DNA from: B4-G1 sp964393895
GTDB taxonomy: Bacteria > Chloroflexota > Anaerolineae > B4-G1
Reading direction: 5' to 3'
Length of the DNA: 48,658 nt
NCBI GenBank assembly: GCA_964393895.1
Contig: CAYMWP010000016.1
Coordinates: 1 to 48,658, forward strand
Shown: one piece after another, positions 16,866-26,074 of the stretch
How positions within the stretch are numbered: the first letter of the stretch is position 1
How the letters are laid out: every line of letters starts with the position of its first letter
Position numbers and translations under genes: made by a program
Notes under the pieces: model-generated
The model's database searches: none
What the model was told of the DNA's origin: nothing
Seen by the model: only the letters and a program-made list of their open reading frames with translations

Positions 16866-17102
16866 CTATTCTCCCTCCAGTATCCCGACCTCGTACATCA
16901 ATTTGAGCGTCTCCTGCGCCTCCGCCTCATCAAGCTGACTGATGGCAAAGCCAACGTGGACGATGACGTAATTCCCCACCTCGGCTTCGGGCACGTAGGC
17001 CAGGCAGACCTCTCGCGCCACCCCTCCAAAATCCACCTTACCCATACGCATCAGGCCGTCTGGGCCGATCTCGACTATTCGTCCTGGAATTCCCAAGCAC
17101 AT
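16866..17102 (-). CDS. hypC: Hydrogenase assembly chaperone HypC
   Basis: A 78-residue HypC/HybG family chaperone. The essential N-terminal cysteine is in MCLGIPGRIVEI, and the body VPEAEVGNYVIVHVGFAISQLDE is typical. HypC carries the Fe(CN)2CO unit with HypD to the hydrogenase large subunit. The ATG at 17100-17102 is chosen because the cysteine must be residue 2 and AGGCG lies just upstream. It is in tandem with hypB and hypA; hypD, hypE and hypF are not in the window. Confidence 0.93.
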   Translation of the reverse strand: MCLGIPGRIVEIGPDGLMRMGKVDFGGVAREVCLAYVPEAEVGNYVIVHVGFAISQLDEAEAQETLKLMYEVGILEGE

Positions 17103-17136
17103 ATTTCGCCTCATTCCTCGGATTCTGTCGCCATCG

Positions 17137-17811
17137 TCAAACGTGAAACGTCAATTGGAACTCGCTGATCCCATCTCTTAACCAAACCAGCCACCCTTCC
17201 AACCCCTCCCCCGTCTTGCAGGACAATGGGAAGAAAGCCAGGCCAGGGTTGAGCGCCTCCACCCCCCGCCGGAAGTAATCCACGTCGAACTCGAACGCCG
17301 CCAACACGTCCATCTTGTTCAACACCAGCGCATCCACTCCCCGATACATCACCGGGTACTTGTAGGGTTTATCGTCCCCCTCGGGCACGCTGGCGACGAG
17401 CACGCTGCGATGGCTCCCCAGATCAAAGCTGGCGGGGCAGACCAGGTTGCCCACGTTCTCGACGATGAGCAGATCCAACTCGTCCAATGGCAGTTGGGGC
17501 AGCGCGCTCTGGAGCATCGGCGCGTCCAGGTGACAGGCGCCGCCGGTGTTGATCTGGACAACGGGGACGCCCAGGGCCGCAATCCGGTCAGCGTCTATCG
17601 TGGTGGCGATATCCCCATCCACCGCGCCGATGTAGAACTCGTCCTTCAGCGCCTCCACCGTGCGGGTGATGAGGCTGGTCTTGCCGGCGCCCGGCGAAGC
17701 CATCACATTGATGGCAAAGACATCCGCCGCGTCTAACCGGTCTCGGTTGGCGGCGGCCAGTTGATCGTTGGCGCTCAGAATCTCCTCGACGACAGAAACT
17801 CGTTTACCCAT
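17137..17811 (-). CDS. hypB: Hydrogenase nickel-incorporation GTPase HypB
   Basis: A 224-residue SIMIBI GTPase that drives nickel delivery to the hydrogenase with HypA. The P-loop is NVMASPGAGKTSLI, the metal site INTGGACHLDA, the switch region ENVGNLVCPASFDLG and the guanine-specificity motif LNKMDV. There is no histidine-rich nickel-storage stretch at the N-terminus. The ATG at 17809-17811 is used; a GTG directly before it is an alternative. It follows hypA by about 30 bp. Confidence 0.93.
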   Translation of the reverse strand: MGKRVSVVEEILSANDQLAAANRDRLDAADVFAINVMASPGAGKTSLITRTVEALKDEFYIGAVDGDIATTIDADRIAALGVPVVQINTGGACHLDAPMLQSALPQLPLDELDLLIVENVGNLVCPASFDLGSHRSVLVASVPEGDDKPYKYPVMYRGVDALVLNKMDVLAAFEFDVDYFRRGVEALNPGLAFFPLSCKTGEGLEGWLVWLRDGISEFQLTFHV

Positions 17812-17844
17812 CACTTGTCCACCACATCAACTGATCTCGAATCC

Positions 17845-18186
17845 TCACTCCACCTCAATACTCTCCAAGCGAAAATCATCCCCTTCCGCCGGCACGACTT
17901 GTTCTCTACCACAGGCGGGGCAGGCGTAATCTCTACCATTGAGGGGAAATGTATGCCCACAGAGCAGACAACGCAGAGTCCCCGGCACGCGCTCAAAGTG
18001 CAACTCGGAACCTGCGGCGATGGTATCCCGGCTGACAATGTCCCAGTAGAACTGGACCGAGTCATCCACGACGCTGGACAATTCTCCAATGACCAGGTTC
18101 AGCCTGGTGACGCGGCGGGCGCCAGCCTGCTCTGCGTGGCGCAGCGCGATGTCCAAGACGCTTTGGGTGATGGATAGTTCGTGCAT
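17845..18186 (-). CDS. hypA: Hydrogenase nickel chaperone HypA
   Basis: A 113-residue nickel metallochaperone. The N-terminal MHELSITQSV contains His2, the nickel ligand of the family, and the zinc-binding loop is CLLCGHTFPLNGRDYACPACG with two CxxC pairs. It is the first gene of the minus-strand hydrogenase region. The 353-bp spacer to the divergent LysR gene contains a MITE-like element (18334-18461), so the regulatory DNA is short. Confidence 0.93.
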   Translation of the reverse strand: MHELSITQSVLDIALRHAEQAGARRVTRLNLVIGELSSVVDDSVQFYWDIVSRDTIAAGSELHFERVPGTLRCLLCGHTFPLNGRDYACPACGREQVVPAEGDDFRLESIEVE

Positions 18187-18333
18187 TGATTGTGTGCGCC
18201 GACCTCTGGAGTGAATTGATGAAGCGGGGACATTATACACGAATCAACCTCAACGCACAAATGAACAAGACGCACCCAAGTCACCCTTGCGCCAGGTGAG
18301 AAGCATGATATGATGTATCACAGTAGAAAAGCC

Positions 18334-18461
18334 GTAACTGCTCAGCCTGACCCAGACCTCCGAGGTCTAGTGCCTGTGCGGGTGAAACCACGGCCTGTAC
18401 AGGCATAGTCACGGGCAAAACAGCTTCCAAAGACCTCGGAGGTCTATAGCCTGAGCAGTTA
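18334..18461. mobile_element. MITE-like element C, copy 1
   Basis: A 128-bp element whose ends TAACTGCTCAG (18335-18345) and CTGAGCAGTTA (18451-18461) are perfect inverted repeats. The 8-bp direct repeat GAAAAGCC borders it on both sides (18326-18333 and 18462-18469). Each arm also carries a 15-bp palindrome, AGACCTCCGAGGTCT (18354-18368) or AGACCTCGGAGGTCT (18431-18445). It is non-coding and sits between the divergent hypA and LysR genes. The rest of 18187-18539 shows nothing certain. Confidence 0.85.
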
Positions 18462-18539
18462 GAAAAGCCATCTTGGTACCAGAGCTACCCCAGGCTAGTC
18501 GGAAAATGAAGAGCTGACAACGCGCCAGGGAGATGTAAA

Positions 18540-19481
18540 ATGTTGAACCTATCAGAGGTGCAGGTTTTCACCATCGCTGCCGAGACTGAGAATTTTTCCG
18601 AGACGGCCCGTCGGATGCATCTCAGCCAACCAGCGGTCAGCCAGCAGATTCGTTCACTGGAGCACTTTTTAGGTATCGAGCTGTTCCAACGGTCCAGTCG
18701 GGGAGTTGCGCTGGCCGACGCAGGACAAATTCTGTTGCCTATGGCGCGCGAACTGCTCAACCTATCCCGGCGTATCGAGGAAACGATGCGCTCACTGGAA
18801 GAGCAAGTCGTGGGCCACCTGCTCATCGGCTGCACCACAACAGCCGGCAAGTATGTACTTCCCCTCCTAGCAGCCGCCTTCAGCCAAAATCACCCCAACG
18901 TCCGGGTGACCATCGAAATGTGCAACTGCGCCTCGGTGGTGGATCCGCTGCTGGCCCAGGAGATTCACCTGGGCATCTCTAGCACAAAGATCGTGCATCG
19001 GAGTATGGAATGTCAGCCCTTCTTCACCGACGACGTGGTTCTGATCGTCCCCGCTGGTCACCCATTCGCCCACCGCACGTCTGTCCGGCCCGTCGAGTTG
19101 CTGGATCAACCGTTCATCCTGCGGGAGGAAGGCTCCAGCACCTGCCGGATGATGCAGGAAAGGTTAGCTGAATATGGCGTCAGACTAGGCCAACTGCAGG
19201 TAGTGATGGTGGTAGGCAGTGCGGAAGCAATCGAGACAGCCGTAGAGCACGGGTTGGGCATCGCCTTTGTCTCCCGCCTGGCAGTCAGGCATGGAATCGA
19301 GTTGGGGCACCTCGTGCAAGTCCCCGTCGAAGGGCTGCGCCTGGAACGCCCGCTGTACGTAGCGCGCAACTCGCGCTGCGCCAAGACGCCAGCTCAGGAC
19401 CGATTCTGGCATTTTGTCAAAGATCGCCGGGCTGAGATGGCTCAGATGTTGGATATACAACCCCCTGTACAGGGTGCATAG
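18540..19481 (+). CDS. LysR-family transcriptional regulator
   Basis: A 313-residue regulator. The N-terminal winged helix-turn-helix is clear (ETENFSETARRMHLSQPAVSQQIRSLE, residues 15-42), followed by the linker helix and a periplasmic-binding-protein-like effector domain with GHLLIGCTTTAGKYVLPLL at its start. A GGGAG site precedes the ATG. It diverges from the hyp/hydrogenase genes and lies upstream of the formate dehydrogenase operon, so either could be its target; the effector is unknown. Related regulators (CysB/CbbR type) sense small metabolites. MITE-like elements stand on both sides of the gene. Confidence 0.9.
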   Translation: MLNLSEVQVFTIAAETENFSETARRMHLSQPAVSQQIRSLEHFLGIELFQRSSRGVALADAGQILLPMARELLNLSRRIEETMRSLEEQVVGHLLIGCTTTAGKYVLPLLAAAFSQNHPNVRVTIEMCNCASVVDPLLAQEIHLGISSTKIVHRSMECQPFFTDDVVLIVPAGHPFAHRTSVRPVELLDQPFILREEGSSTCRMMQERLAEYGVRLGQLQVVMVVGSAEAIETAVEHGLGIAFVSRLAVRHGIELGHLVQVPVEGLRLERPLYVARNSRCAKTPAQDRFWHFVKDRRAEMAQMLDIQPPVQGA

Positions 19482-19632
19482 GGCCTGTAGCCGCGCCACC
19501 CTCCCAGCCAGCAAACGGATTGACTGTGGCGGCGGACCTCCCTGGATTCGGCCTGGCCTTTTCAGCACTTGACACGCTCCAACCACGTAGTATAATAAAG
19601 TCCTATAGCTTTCAATAAGCAACTCCTATAGG

Positions 19633-19859
19633 CAGCAATTCTCATTGTGTCATTGCGAGCCCCGGGAAAACCGTCCGGGGCTCGCAATGACACCTCAAAT
19701 GTAACTGCTCAGGTCAGACCTCCGAGGTCTTTGACAACCGTTTCGCCCACTGCAAATGTTTAAAACGGCCAATGTTTTGCGCTTGAATAAGCTGCAATGA
19801 GACCTCGGAGGTCTAAATAGTACCAAGCTGAGCAGTTACCCTCAAATTGAGAATTGCTG
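19633..19859. mobile_element. MITE-like element D, interrupted by element C copy 2
   Basis: The ends CAGCAATTCTCA (19633-19644) and TGAGAATTGCTG (19848-19859) are perfect inverted repeats, and the 9-bp sequence TCCTATAGG lies directly outside both (19624-19632 and 19860-19868). The core is a long perfect hairpin: TGTCATTGCGAGCCCCGG (19648-19665) pairs with CCGGGGCTCGCAATGACA (19675-19692) around a 9-base loop. Removing element C and one of its flanking repeats restores a compact palindrome of about 80 bp. Confidence 0.78.
19701..19839. mobile_element. MITE-like element C, copy 2
   Basis: A 139-bp element with the same ends as the copy at 18334-18461: GTAACTGCTCAG at the left and CTGAGCAGTTAC at the right, plus AGACCTCCGAGGTCT (19716-19730) and AGACCTCGGAGGTCT (19800-19814). 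The direct repeat CCTCAAAT (19693-19700 and 19840-19847) borders it. The middle differs from copy 1, so only the ends and palindromes are conserved. It is inserted within element D. Confidence 0.85.
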
Positions 19860-19868
19860 TCCTATAGG

Positions 19869-20237
19869 AATCATTGATTCTTGGTTTCTCACTGAGCGGC
19901 AAAGTAGAGAAAGGAGGTGATTTCCCTTAATCCGAGATTTGTTATACTGAGCACAATTGAGTGGAGCTAACTCGGATGGAGACTTGGGCCCAGTTTAACT
20001 CGGCTAGAACCTCAATCCCGGCCCTTTTGCGACGCTTTCGAGACAGTAACCACGAACTCGGCTCACCCTCAATAACGAAAACAGGCCAGGCGTAAAACAA
20101 GACGTCATCCTGTCCCACAGTTGTTCGGGTTATTTTCGGGAGTGGGGCGGTTCACTGATTTGATTTGCGTTCAGTATATATTCTCCCCATAGTTAGCAGT
20201 AGATCGTCATAGTTATAAAAAGGAGGTACGCTGAGAT
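19869..20237 (+). other. Leader region of the formate dehydrogenase operon
   Basis: No gene is visible here. The region must hold the promoter of the formate dehydrogenase operon, but I cannot place -35 and -10 boxes with confidence. It contains several ACTCGG repeats around 19964-20060 and ends with a strong ribosome site AAGGAGG (20220-20226) 11 bases before the ATG at 20238. Confidence 0.4.
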
Positions 20238-23200
20238 ATGAAACTCAGCCGAAGAGAATTTCTAAAACTCACTGGGGCCACCGCAGGCGGGCTGATGCTT
20301 CCCAGCGCCATTTCTAAAGCTGCGCTGGCAGCTGGCTTCCCATTGCGCAAGCCCATAGGCGAGACGCCCACCATCTGTTGCTTCTGCGGGGTGGGCTGCG
20401 GGGCCATCGTCGCCGCCGAGAACGGGCAGGTAGTCAATCTCGAGGGCGACCCCGACCACCCCATCAACCAGGGTTCCCTTTGCAGCAAGGGGTTGGCGCT
20501 GGCCCAGCTCCACACGGTAGATGGTGACATCAACCCTCGCCGCATACAGAAGGTGCTGCACCGCACTCCCGGTTCCTCCGAATGGGAGGAAGTAGAGTGG
20601 GAATGGGCGCTCGGGCGCATCGCCGAACTCGTCAAAGAGACTCGCGACGAGTACTTTATCGCAACTGACGACGAAGGACGCACCGTCAACCGGGTGGACG
20701 CCATAGCAAGCCTGGGCGGCGCTTCGTTGGACAACGAGGAGTGCTCGATCCTGGTCAAGGCACTCCGCTCACTCGGCCTGGTCTACATCGAGCACCAGGC
20801 CCGTATATGACACTCCGCTACTGTTGCGGCTCTGGCAGAGTCGTTCGGTAGAGGAGCAATGACCAATCACTGGAATGATCTCAAAAATAGTGATTGTATC
20901 TTTATCATCGGCAGCAACGCGGCCGAGAACCACCCCATTTCCTTCAAATGGATCACCAAGGCCATCGAAGAGAATGGAGCCACGCTAATCAACGTAGACC
21001 CTCGTTTCACCCGCTCGTCGGCCAAGGCGGATATCTATGCCCAGATGCGCTCTGGCACCGACATCGCCTTCATCGGCGGGATGATCAAGTGGGTGCTCGA
21101 CGACATGGAGGCCAATCCCGGCCGGTACAACATGACCTACGTCACCGAGTACACCAACGCAGCCTTTTTGATTGATCCCGAGCTCAAGACCGCCGCAGAA
21201 AACGACGGCAAGTTCTCCGGTTTTGTGCCCGGCGACGACCCTAACTTTGGCACGTACGACAAGACCACCTGGCAGTGGCAAACGGACGCGGACGGCATCC
21301 CACTCAAGGACAAGACACTACAAGACCCCAATTGTGTCTTCCAACTGCTCAAAAGGCAGTTCGCGCGCTACACCCCCGATATGGTCTGCAGAGTCACCGG
21401 CACGGATCAAGAAACCTACCTCAAGATTTGCGCGACCTACGCCCGTACCGGCGGCACCGGCAAGAGCGGCACCATCATGTACGCCATGGGCACCACGCAA
21501 CACACCTACGGCACGCAGAACATCCGCTCCTACGCCATCCTACAACTCTTACTGGGCAACATCGGCGTGGCGGGCGGCGGCATCAACGCGCTGCGCGGCG
21601 AATCGAACGTGCAGGGTTCCACCGACCACTGCCTATTGTTCCACATCCTGCCTGGTTATCTCAAGCCGCCGGTAGCTACGGAAGCGACCCTGCAAGATCA
21701 CCTGGACGGACGGGCGGCAGCTTTTGCCACCTCCGACCCCAAGAGCGCATCCTGGTGGTTGAACTATCCCAAGTATTTCGTCAGTCTGCTCAAGAGTTGG
21801 TACGGCGACAACGCCACCCCCGACAACGATTTTGGTTACAATTGGCTGCCCAAGCTCAACCCCGGCACCAACTACTCTCACATCTCTCTCTTTGAAGCTA
21901 TGGCGGGAGGCACAATCAAGGGCTTGTTCGCCTGGGGGCAAAACCCGGCCGTGGGCGGCCCCAACGCCATCGCCGAGCGACACGCACTCCAGAATCTGGA
22001 TTGGCTGGTAGTCGCCGAGTTGTGGGAAACCGAGACCGCCGCCTTCTGGAAAGATCCCGAGGTGGATCCCGCCAGCATCCAGACAGAGGTATTCTTGCTG
22101 CCGGCCGCCTGCTCCTACGAAAAGGAAGGCACCATCTCCAACAGCGGGCGGTGGAGCCAATGGCGCTGGAAGGCAGTAGACCCGCCTGGCGAGGCCACCC
22201 CCGACCTGGAGATCATCCGCGAGTTGATGCTCAAGATAATCGGGCTGTACGAAGCCAAGGGCGGCCCCGGCGCCGACGCCATCACCAAGCTGCGCTGGAA
22301 GGGCTGGTACGACTCCAATCCGCTACCGCGCGGAGCCGAGAGCATGGTAGACCTGGTCTCCCGCGAGATCAACGGCTGGGCCGAGGCCGACATCGAAGAC
22401 GCATACACTGAAGGTCAACTCATGGCCTCCTTCGCGCACCTGAAGGCCGACGGTTCCACCTCCTCCTCCAACTGGCTCTACACCAATTCGTACACCGAGG
22501 CGGACGGCAACAAGCAAAAGTCGCGCGACAACACCGACTACCATCCCGCCGGCATTGGCCTCTACTCCAAGTGGTCGTGGTGCTGGCCAGTCAACCGGCG
22601 CATCATCTACAACCGCGCCTCGGTAAACCTGAAAGGCAACCCGTGGGACCAGGAGCATTTCGTCATCCGCTGGACGGGGACAGAAACAAAGTGGGAGGGA
22701 GACGTGCCTGATGGCGGCTGGCCGCCAATGAATCAGGAAGGTACGCGCTACCCCTTCATTATGAAGCCGCAAGGATTCGCCCGCCTCTTTGGGCCGGGCC
22801 TGGTAGACGGACCGTTCCCAGAGCACTATGAACCGCTGGAAGGCCCCATTGCCAACCCGTTCTCCGGCACGCAGAACAACCCGGCTATCAAGGTCTGGCG
22901 ACCGGACGAGATCGCCGACCCCAACGAGTACCCCATCGTCTGCACGACCTATCGGGTGACCGAGCACTGGCAGGCGGGTCAAATGACGCGCAACCTGCCC
23001 TGGCTGGTAGAGTTGATGCCCGACGTGTTCGTCGAAATAAGCGAGGAGCTGGCAGCCGAGAAAGGCATCTCCACCGGGGAAGCGGTAATCGTAGAGTCCG
23101 TCCGCGGCAGTATGCAGGCCACCGCCGTCGTCACCAAGCGCTTCAAGCCATTCCAATTGAACGGTAAAACTGTGCATCAGATCGGCCTGCCGTGGCACTG

Positions 23201-23324
23201 GGGCTTTACCGGCCTGAGCCAGGGGCACAGCGCCAACAGGCTCACCCCCCACGTGGGAGACGCCAACACAATGATCCCAGAATACAAAGCTTTCCTGGTC
23301 AAAGTCACGAAAGGGGGTGCATGA
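20238..23324 (+). CDS. fdhA: Selenocysteine formate dehydrogenase, catalytic subunit (Tat-exported)
   Basis: A 1028-residue molybdenum/tungsten bis-MGD enzyme that oxidises formate to CO2, built as in FdnG. The start is the ATG at 20238 with SRREFLKL, a Tat signal, so it acts outside the cytoplasmic membrane. The [4Fe-4S] site is CCFCGVGCGAIV with a later CSKG. An in-frame TGA at 20808-20810 (codon 191) falls exactly at the active-site residue: EHQARI-TGA-HSATVAALAES matches the family motif with Sec or Cys at this place. Translation resumes in the same frame and runs to 23324. The DNA just after the TGA can fold (CCGC 20815-20818 with GCGG 20826-20829, loop TACTGTT). Its stop overlaps the start of the Fe-S subunit. 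Confidence 0.95.
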
Positions 23325-24091
23325 TGAAAGCTGTACTCGTTGACCTCAACCGTTGTACGGGATGTCGCGCTTGCCAAGTAGCCTGCAAGTCATGGAACGA
23401 CAATCCCGCCGAGGTAACTATGTGCCTGGGCTGTTACGACAATCCTCCAGACTTTTCAGCCGATACCTGGAGTCTGATCCGCTTCGACGAAGTCGAGGAC
23501 GGTGGCAAACTGCACTGGGTCTTTACCAAGCGCCAATGTATGCACTGCGAGGAACCTGGCTGTGCGACGGTGTGCACCGTCGGCGCTCTGGAAAAGACAC
23601 CAAACGGGCCGGTGATCTACCACCCCGAAAAGTGCATCGGTTGTCGTTACTGCCAATACGGCTGCCCCTTTGGCGTGCCCCGTTTCGAGTGGGACAAGCC
23701 GTTAGGGTTAATCCGCAAGTGTCGCTTCTGCGTGGATCGCTTGGATGCGGGATTGGAGCCGGCCTGTGTCAAGGCCTGCCCGACCGACGCGCTGACCTTT
23801 GGTGACCGGGAGACACTGCTCACCGAGGCATACAACCGCATCGCCGACCGGCCGCACAAGTACGTGAACCACGTCTATGGCGACAAGGAAGCAGGAGGCA
23901 CGTCGTGGCTCTACATCTCCCCCGTCCCCTTCGAGAAACTGGGCTTCCCCGTACTTGGAGAGGAACCGGTTGCTCACGCCAGCGAGATCGTCATGAACGC
24001 GACGCCTGTCACTCTCACGGCAGCCATCGCCGCATTGAGCGGCCTCTACTGGCTCACCAAGCGCCGGGACGAAGGTATGAAGGAGGGCTAA
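23321..24091 (+). CDS. fdhB: Formate dehydrogenase iron-sulfur subunit
   Basis: A 256-residue subunit with four ferredoxin-type cysteine motifs (CTGCRACQVACKSWN, CMHCEEPGCATVC, CIGCRYCQYGCPFG and CRFCVD with CVKACP), forming an electron wire from the catalytic subunit to the membrane. It has no signal peptide and is presumably exported with the Tat-bearing subunit. The C-terminus has a hydrophobic segment (VTLTAAIAALSGLYWL) that can anchor it, as in FdnH. The ATG overlaps the fdhA stop. It is closely similar to the minus-strand protein at 29543-30418. Confidence 0.92.
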   Translation: MMKAVLVDLNRCTGCRACQVACKSWNDNPAEVTMCLGCYDNPPDFSADTWSLIRFDEVEDGGKLHWVFTKRQCMHCEEPGCATVCTVGALEKTPNGPVIYHPEKCIGCRYCQYGCPFGVPRFEWDKPLGLIRKCRFCVDRLDAGLEPACVKACPTDALTFGDRETLLTEAYNRIADRPHKYVNHVYGDKEAGGTSWLYISPVPFEKLGFPVLGEEPVAHASEIVMNATPVTLTAAIAALSGLYWLTKRRDEGMKEG

Positions 24092-24092
24092 G

Positions 24093-25247
24093 ATGACGAC
24101 TAGCGTAAAGACTACTACTTTCAAGAAACCATCCACCGTAGGCATGGTTGTCCTGGGCGTGCTGGCCGTCTTGACGGTGCTGGGATTGATCACAGGCATC
24201 TACCGGCTGGCCGTCGGCCTGGGCACGACCACCGACCTCTCGGATCAATACGCCTGGGGGCTGTGGCTGGGCTTTGACTTTGTCCTGATCGCCTTCGGCG
24301 GCGCGGCGTTTACCCTGGCACTGGTCGTGCACGTCCTCAATCTCAAAAAGTACGAGGTCGTACTGCGTCCTGCCATACTCACCGGATTCCTGAGCTACGT
24401 GTCGGTACTGGTCATCCTGCTGATTGACCTGGGGCGGCCAGACCGGTTCTGGGGCTTTATCGTCTTTCCCAACATCCACTCGCCCCTGTTCGAGGTTTCC
24501 TGGTGCATCCTGCTGTACACTATGGTGCTGGCGCTCGAGTTCGCCCCGCTGGTCTTTGAGCGGCTAAACAAACCCAAGATAGTGAGCGCGCTCCACGCCG
24601 CCGTCATTCCCATCACTATTGCCGGCGTCGCGCTCTCCACGCTGCACCAGTCCACGCTGGGGACGATCGGTCTCTCCCTGCCGGGGAGAATCCATCCCCT
24701 CTGGTGGTCGTGGCTACTGCCGCTTCTGTTCTTCCTCTCCGCCGTCGGGATGGGGCTTTCAGCCATGGTACTGGTCCTGCTGATCGCCAACAAAGCATTC
24801 GGCCGTACACTGGTGAAACTGGACATCCTGGCCGGGTTGGCCCGAGGCTCCGTATGGATCTGGGTGGTCTACGCAGTGTTACGGGTGGGCGACCTGCTCT
24901 TTACCGGCGACCTGGGGTACATGTTCGCCTTTGACACATCCAGCATCTTGTTCTGGGTCGAGATGCTGCTGATGGTGATCGCGCCCATCGTGCTCTACTC
25001 GCTGGAAGGGGTGCGCAAGAGCACGGCCGGACTGGCCGTGACGGCGCTGATGGTCACGGTGGGACTGTTCTTAAACCGCTTCGCGATCCTATTCTCCGGC
25101 GACCCAGTGCCGGTGGGAGCGGTCCACGCAACGGCAACCTACTTTCCCAGCTTTATCGAGTTCGCCGTCCAGATCGGCGTGCTGGCAGCAGCTATCCTGG
25201 CCTGGTACTTGGCAGCCCAGTTGCTGCCCGTATTCTCTGAAGAGTAG
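24093..25247 (+). CDS. NrfD/PsrC/HybB-type membrane subunit
   Basis: A 384-residue integral membrane protein with about ten hydrophobic helices, of the NrfD family that exchanges electrons with quinones without heme. Characteristic segments are WGLWLGFDFVLIAFGGAAFTL, LIDLGRPDRFWGF and HAAVIPITIAGVALSTLHQS. It replaces the usual cytochrome b subunit (FdnI) of formate dehydrogenases. It starts one base after the fdhB stop with AGGAGGG upstream. It is a clear paralogue of the product of 28353-29540. Confidence 0.92.
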   Translation: MTTSVKTTTFKKPSTVGMVVLGVLAVLTVLGLITGIYRLAVGLGTTTDLSDQYAWGLWLGFDFVLIAFGGAAFTLALVVHVLNLKKYEVVLRPAILTGFLSYVSVLVILLIDLGRPDRFWGFIVFPNIHSPLFEVSWCILLYTMVLALEFAPLVFERLNKPKIVSALHAAVIPITIAGVALSTLHQSTLGTIGLSLPGRIHPLWWSWLLPLLFFLSAVGMGLSAMVLVLLIANKAFGRTLVKLDILAGLARGSVWIWVVYAVLRVGDLLFTGDLGYMFAFDTSSILFWVEMLLMVIAPIVLYSLEGVRKSTAGLAVTALMVTVGLFLNRFAILFSGDPVPVGAVHATATYFPSFIEFAVQIGVLAAAILAWYLAAQLLPVFSEE

Positions 25248-25279
25248 ATATACACTATTGCGCGCCAAGAGCACGCGCC

Positions 25280-25312
25280 AAGGGGCAAGGGGGCCCGACA
25301 CCCTTGCCCCTT
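25280..25312 (+). terminator. Strong hairpin, possible attenuating terminator
   Basis: AAGGGGCAAGGG (25280-25291) pairs perfectly with CCCTTGCCCCTT (25301-25312) around a 9-base loop. The tail is only moderately T-rich, so it may slow rather than stop transcription between the dehydrogenase genes and the selenoprotein genes. Confidence 0.55.
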
Positions 25313-25348
25313 GCTGTTTCGAGGGTATAGGGCAAAAGTCGCACGTGG

Positions 25349-25368
25349 AGCAGACTTTCCAGTCTGCT
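25349..25368. repeat. Short palindromic repeat
   Basis: AGCAGACT and AGTCTGCT pair around TTCC. The flanking words GTCGCACGTG and CTCGCACGTG are also repeated nearby. It looks like a dispersed REP-like palindrome in the 223-bp spacer between the NrfD gene and the selenoperoxiredoxin gene. Confidence 0.5.
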
Positions 25369-25470
25369 GGCCGGCTCGCACGTGTCGCTCTGCCACAATG
25401 GGAATCAGGGCATAGAGGGGGCCGGGCAAACAGAAAATGATCGCGCTACTTTGCGAGAAGGAAGAGATAT

Positions 25471-26046
25471 ATGAACAAAACAGCCAGGTATACCCTTGTC
25501 GTCGTCACACTCGTCGTCGGATTTGCGCTTGGATACGTTGGAGCGACACTGTTCGGAGCCGCAGAAGCGGGTGAGGTGCACAACGCCCGTCTCGAGGTCG
25601 GCGACAAAGCTCCCGACTTTCGGCTGCGCGATCACACCGGGCGCACGCTCGAACTGAGCGACTATATTGGGGAGAAGAACGTCGTCCTCGCTTTCTTCCC
25701 TGGCGCCTTCACCCCCGTATGATCCGAGCAGCTACCGTCCTACGAAGCCGATCTGACACGCTTCGAGGCGGTAGATACCCAGGTTCTGGGTATAACGGTG
25801 GACAGCGTGGACTCGAACGCGGCCTGGGTGGAATCGCTGGGCGTGGAGAGCGTCCCTGTGTTGAGCGACTATTGGCCGCACGGCCAGGTGGCCCAGTCCT
25901 ACGGCGTTCTGCGCCAACACGGCATGACCGAACGGGCTATCTTTATCGTGGACAAGCAAGGCATCATTCAATACATTGACATCCACGATTTCAACTCACA
26001 GCCCGAAAATGAGGCGCTTTTTCAAGTGCTGGAGAGGCTCGAATAG
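25471..26046 (+). CDS. Membrane-anchored selenocysteine peroxiredoxin (AhpC/TSA family)
   Basis: A predicted 191-residue peroxiredoxin with an in-frame TGA at 25720-25722 (codon 84). Residues 1-30 are a hydrophobic anchor or signal (YTLVVVTLVVGFALGYVGATL). The thioredoxin fold begins at VGDKAPDFRLRDHTGRTLEL. The family's peroxidatic cysteine lies in a motif like FTPVCTSE; here the DNA reads FTPV-TGA-SEQLPSYEADL, so Sec replaces it. The frame then continues through VLGITVDSVDSN to the stop at 26046. A hairpin starts 9 bases after the TGA: CTACCG/CGGTAG outside (25732-25737, 25769-25774) and CGAAGC/GCTTCG inside (25743-25748, 25760-25765). Its likely job is reducing peroxides at the outer face of the membrane. 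Confidence 0.9.
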
Positions 26047-26074
26047 TCACCGCGCGTGAGGATGGGAGGTGATC

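Noticed and set aside
18334..19868. CRISPR-like repeat array around the LysR gene
   Set aside because: The repeats are inverted pairs bounded by target duplications, not evenly spaced direct repeats with spacers.
19869..20237. Possible selC (tRNA-Sec) or another structured RNA in the leader of the selenoprotein operon
   Set aside because: I searched by eye for a long-acceptor tRNA with a TCA anticodon and a T-arm consensus and found none.
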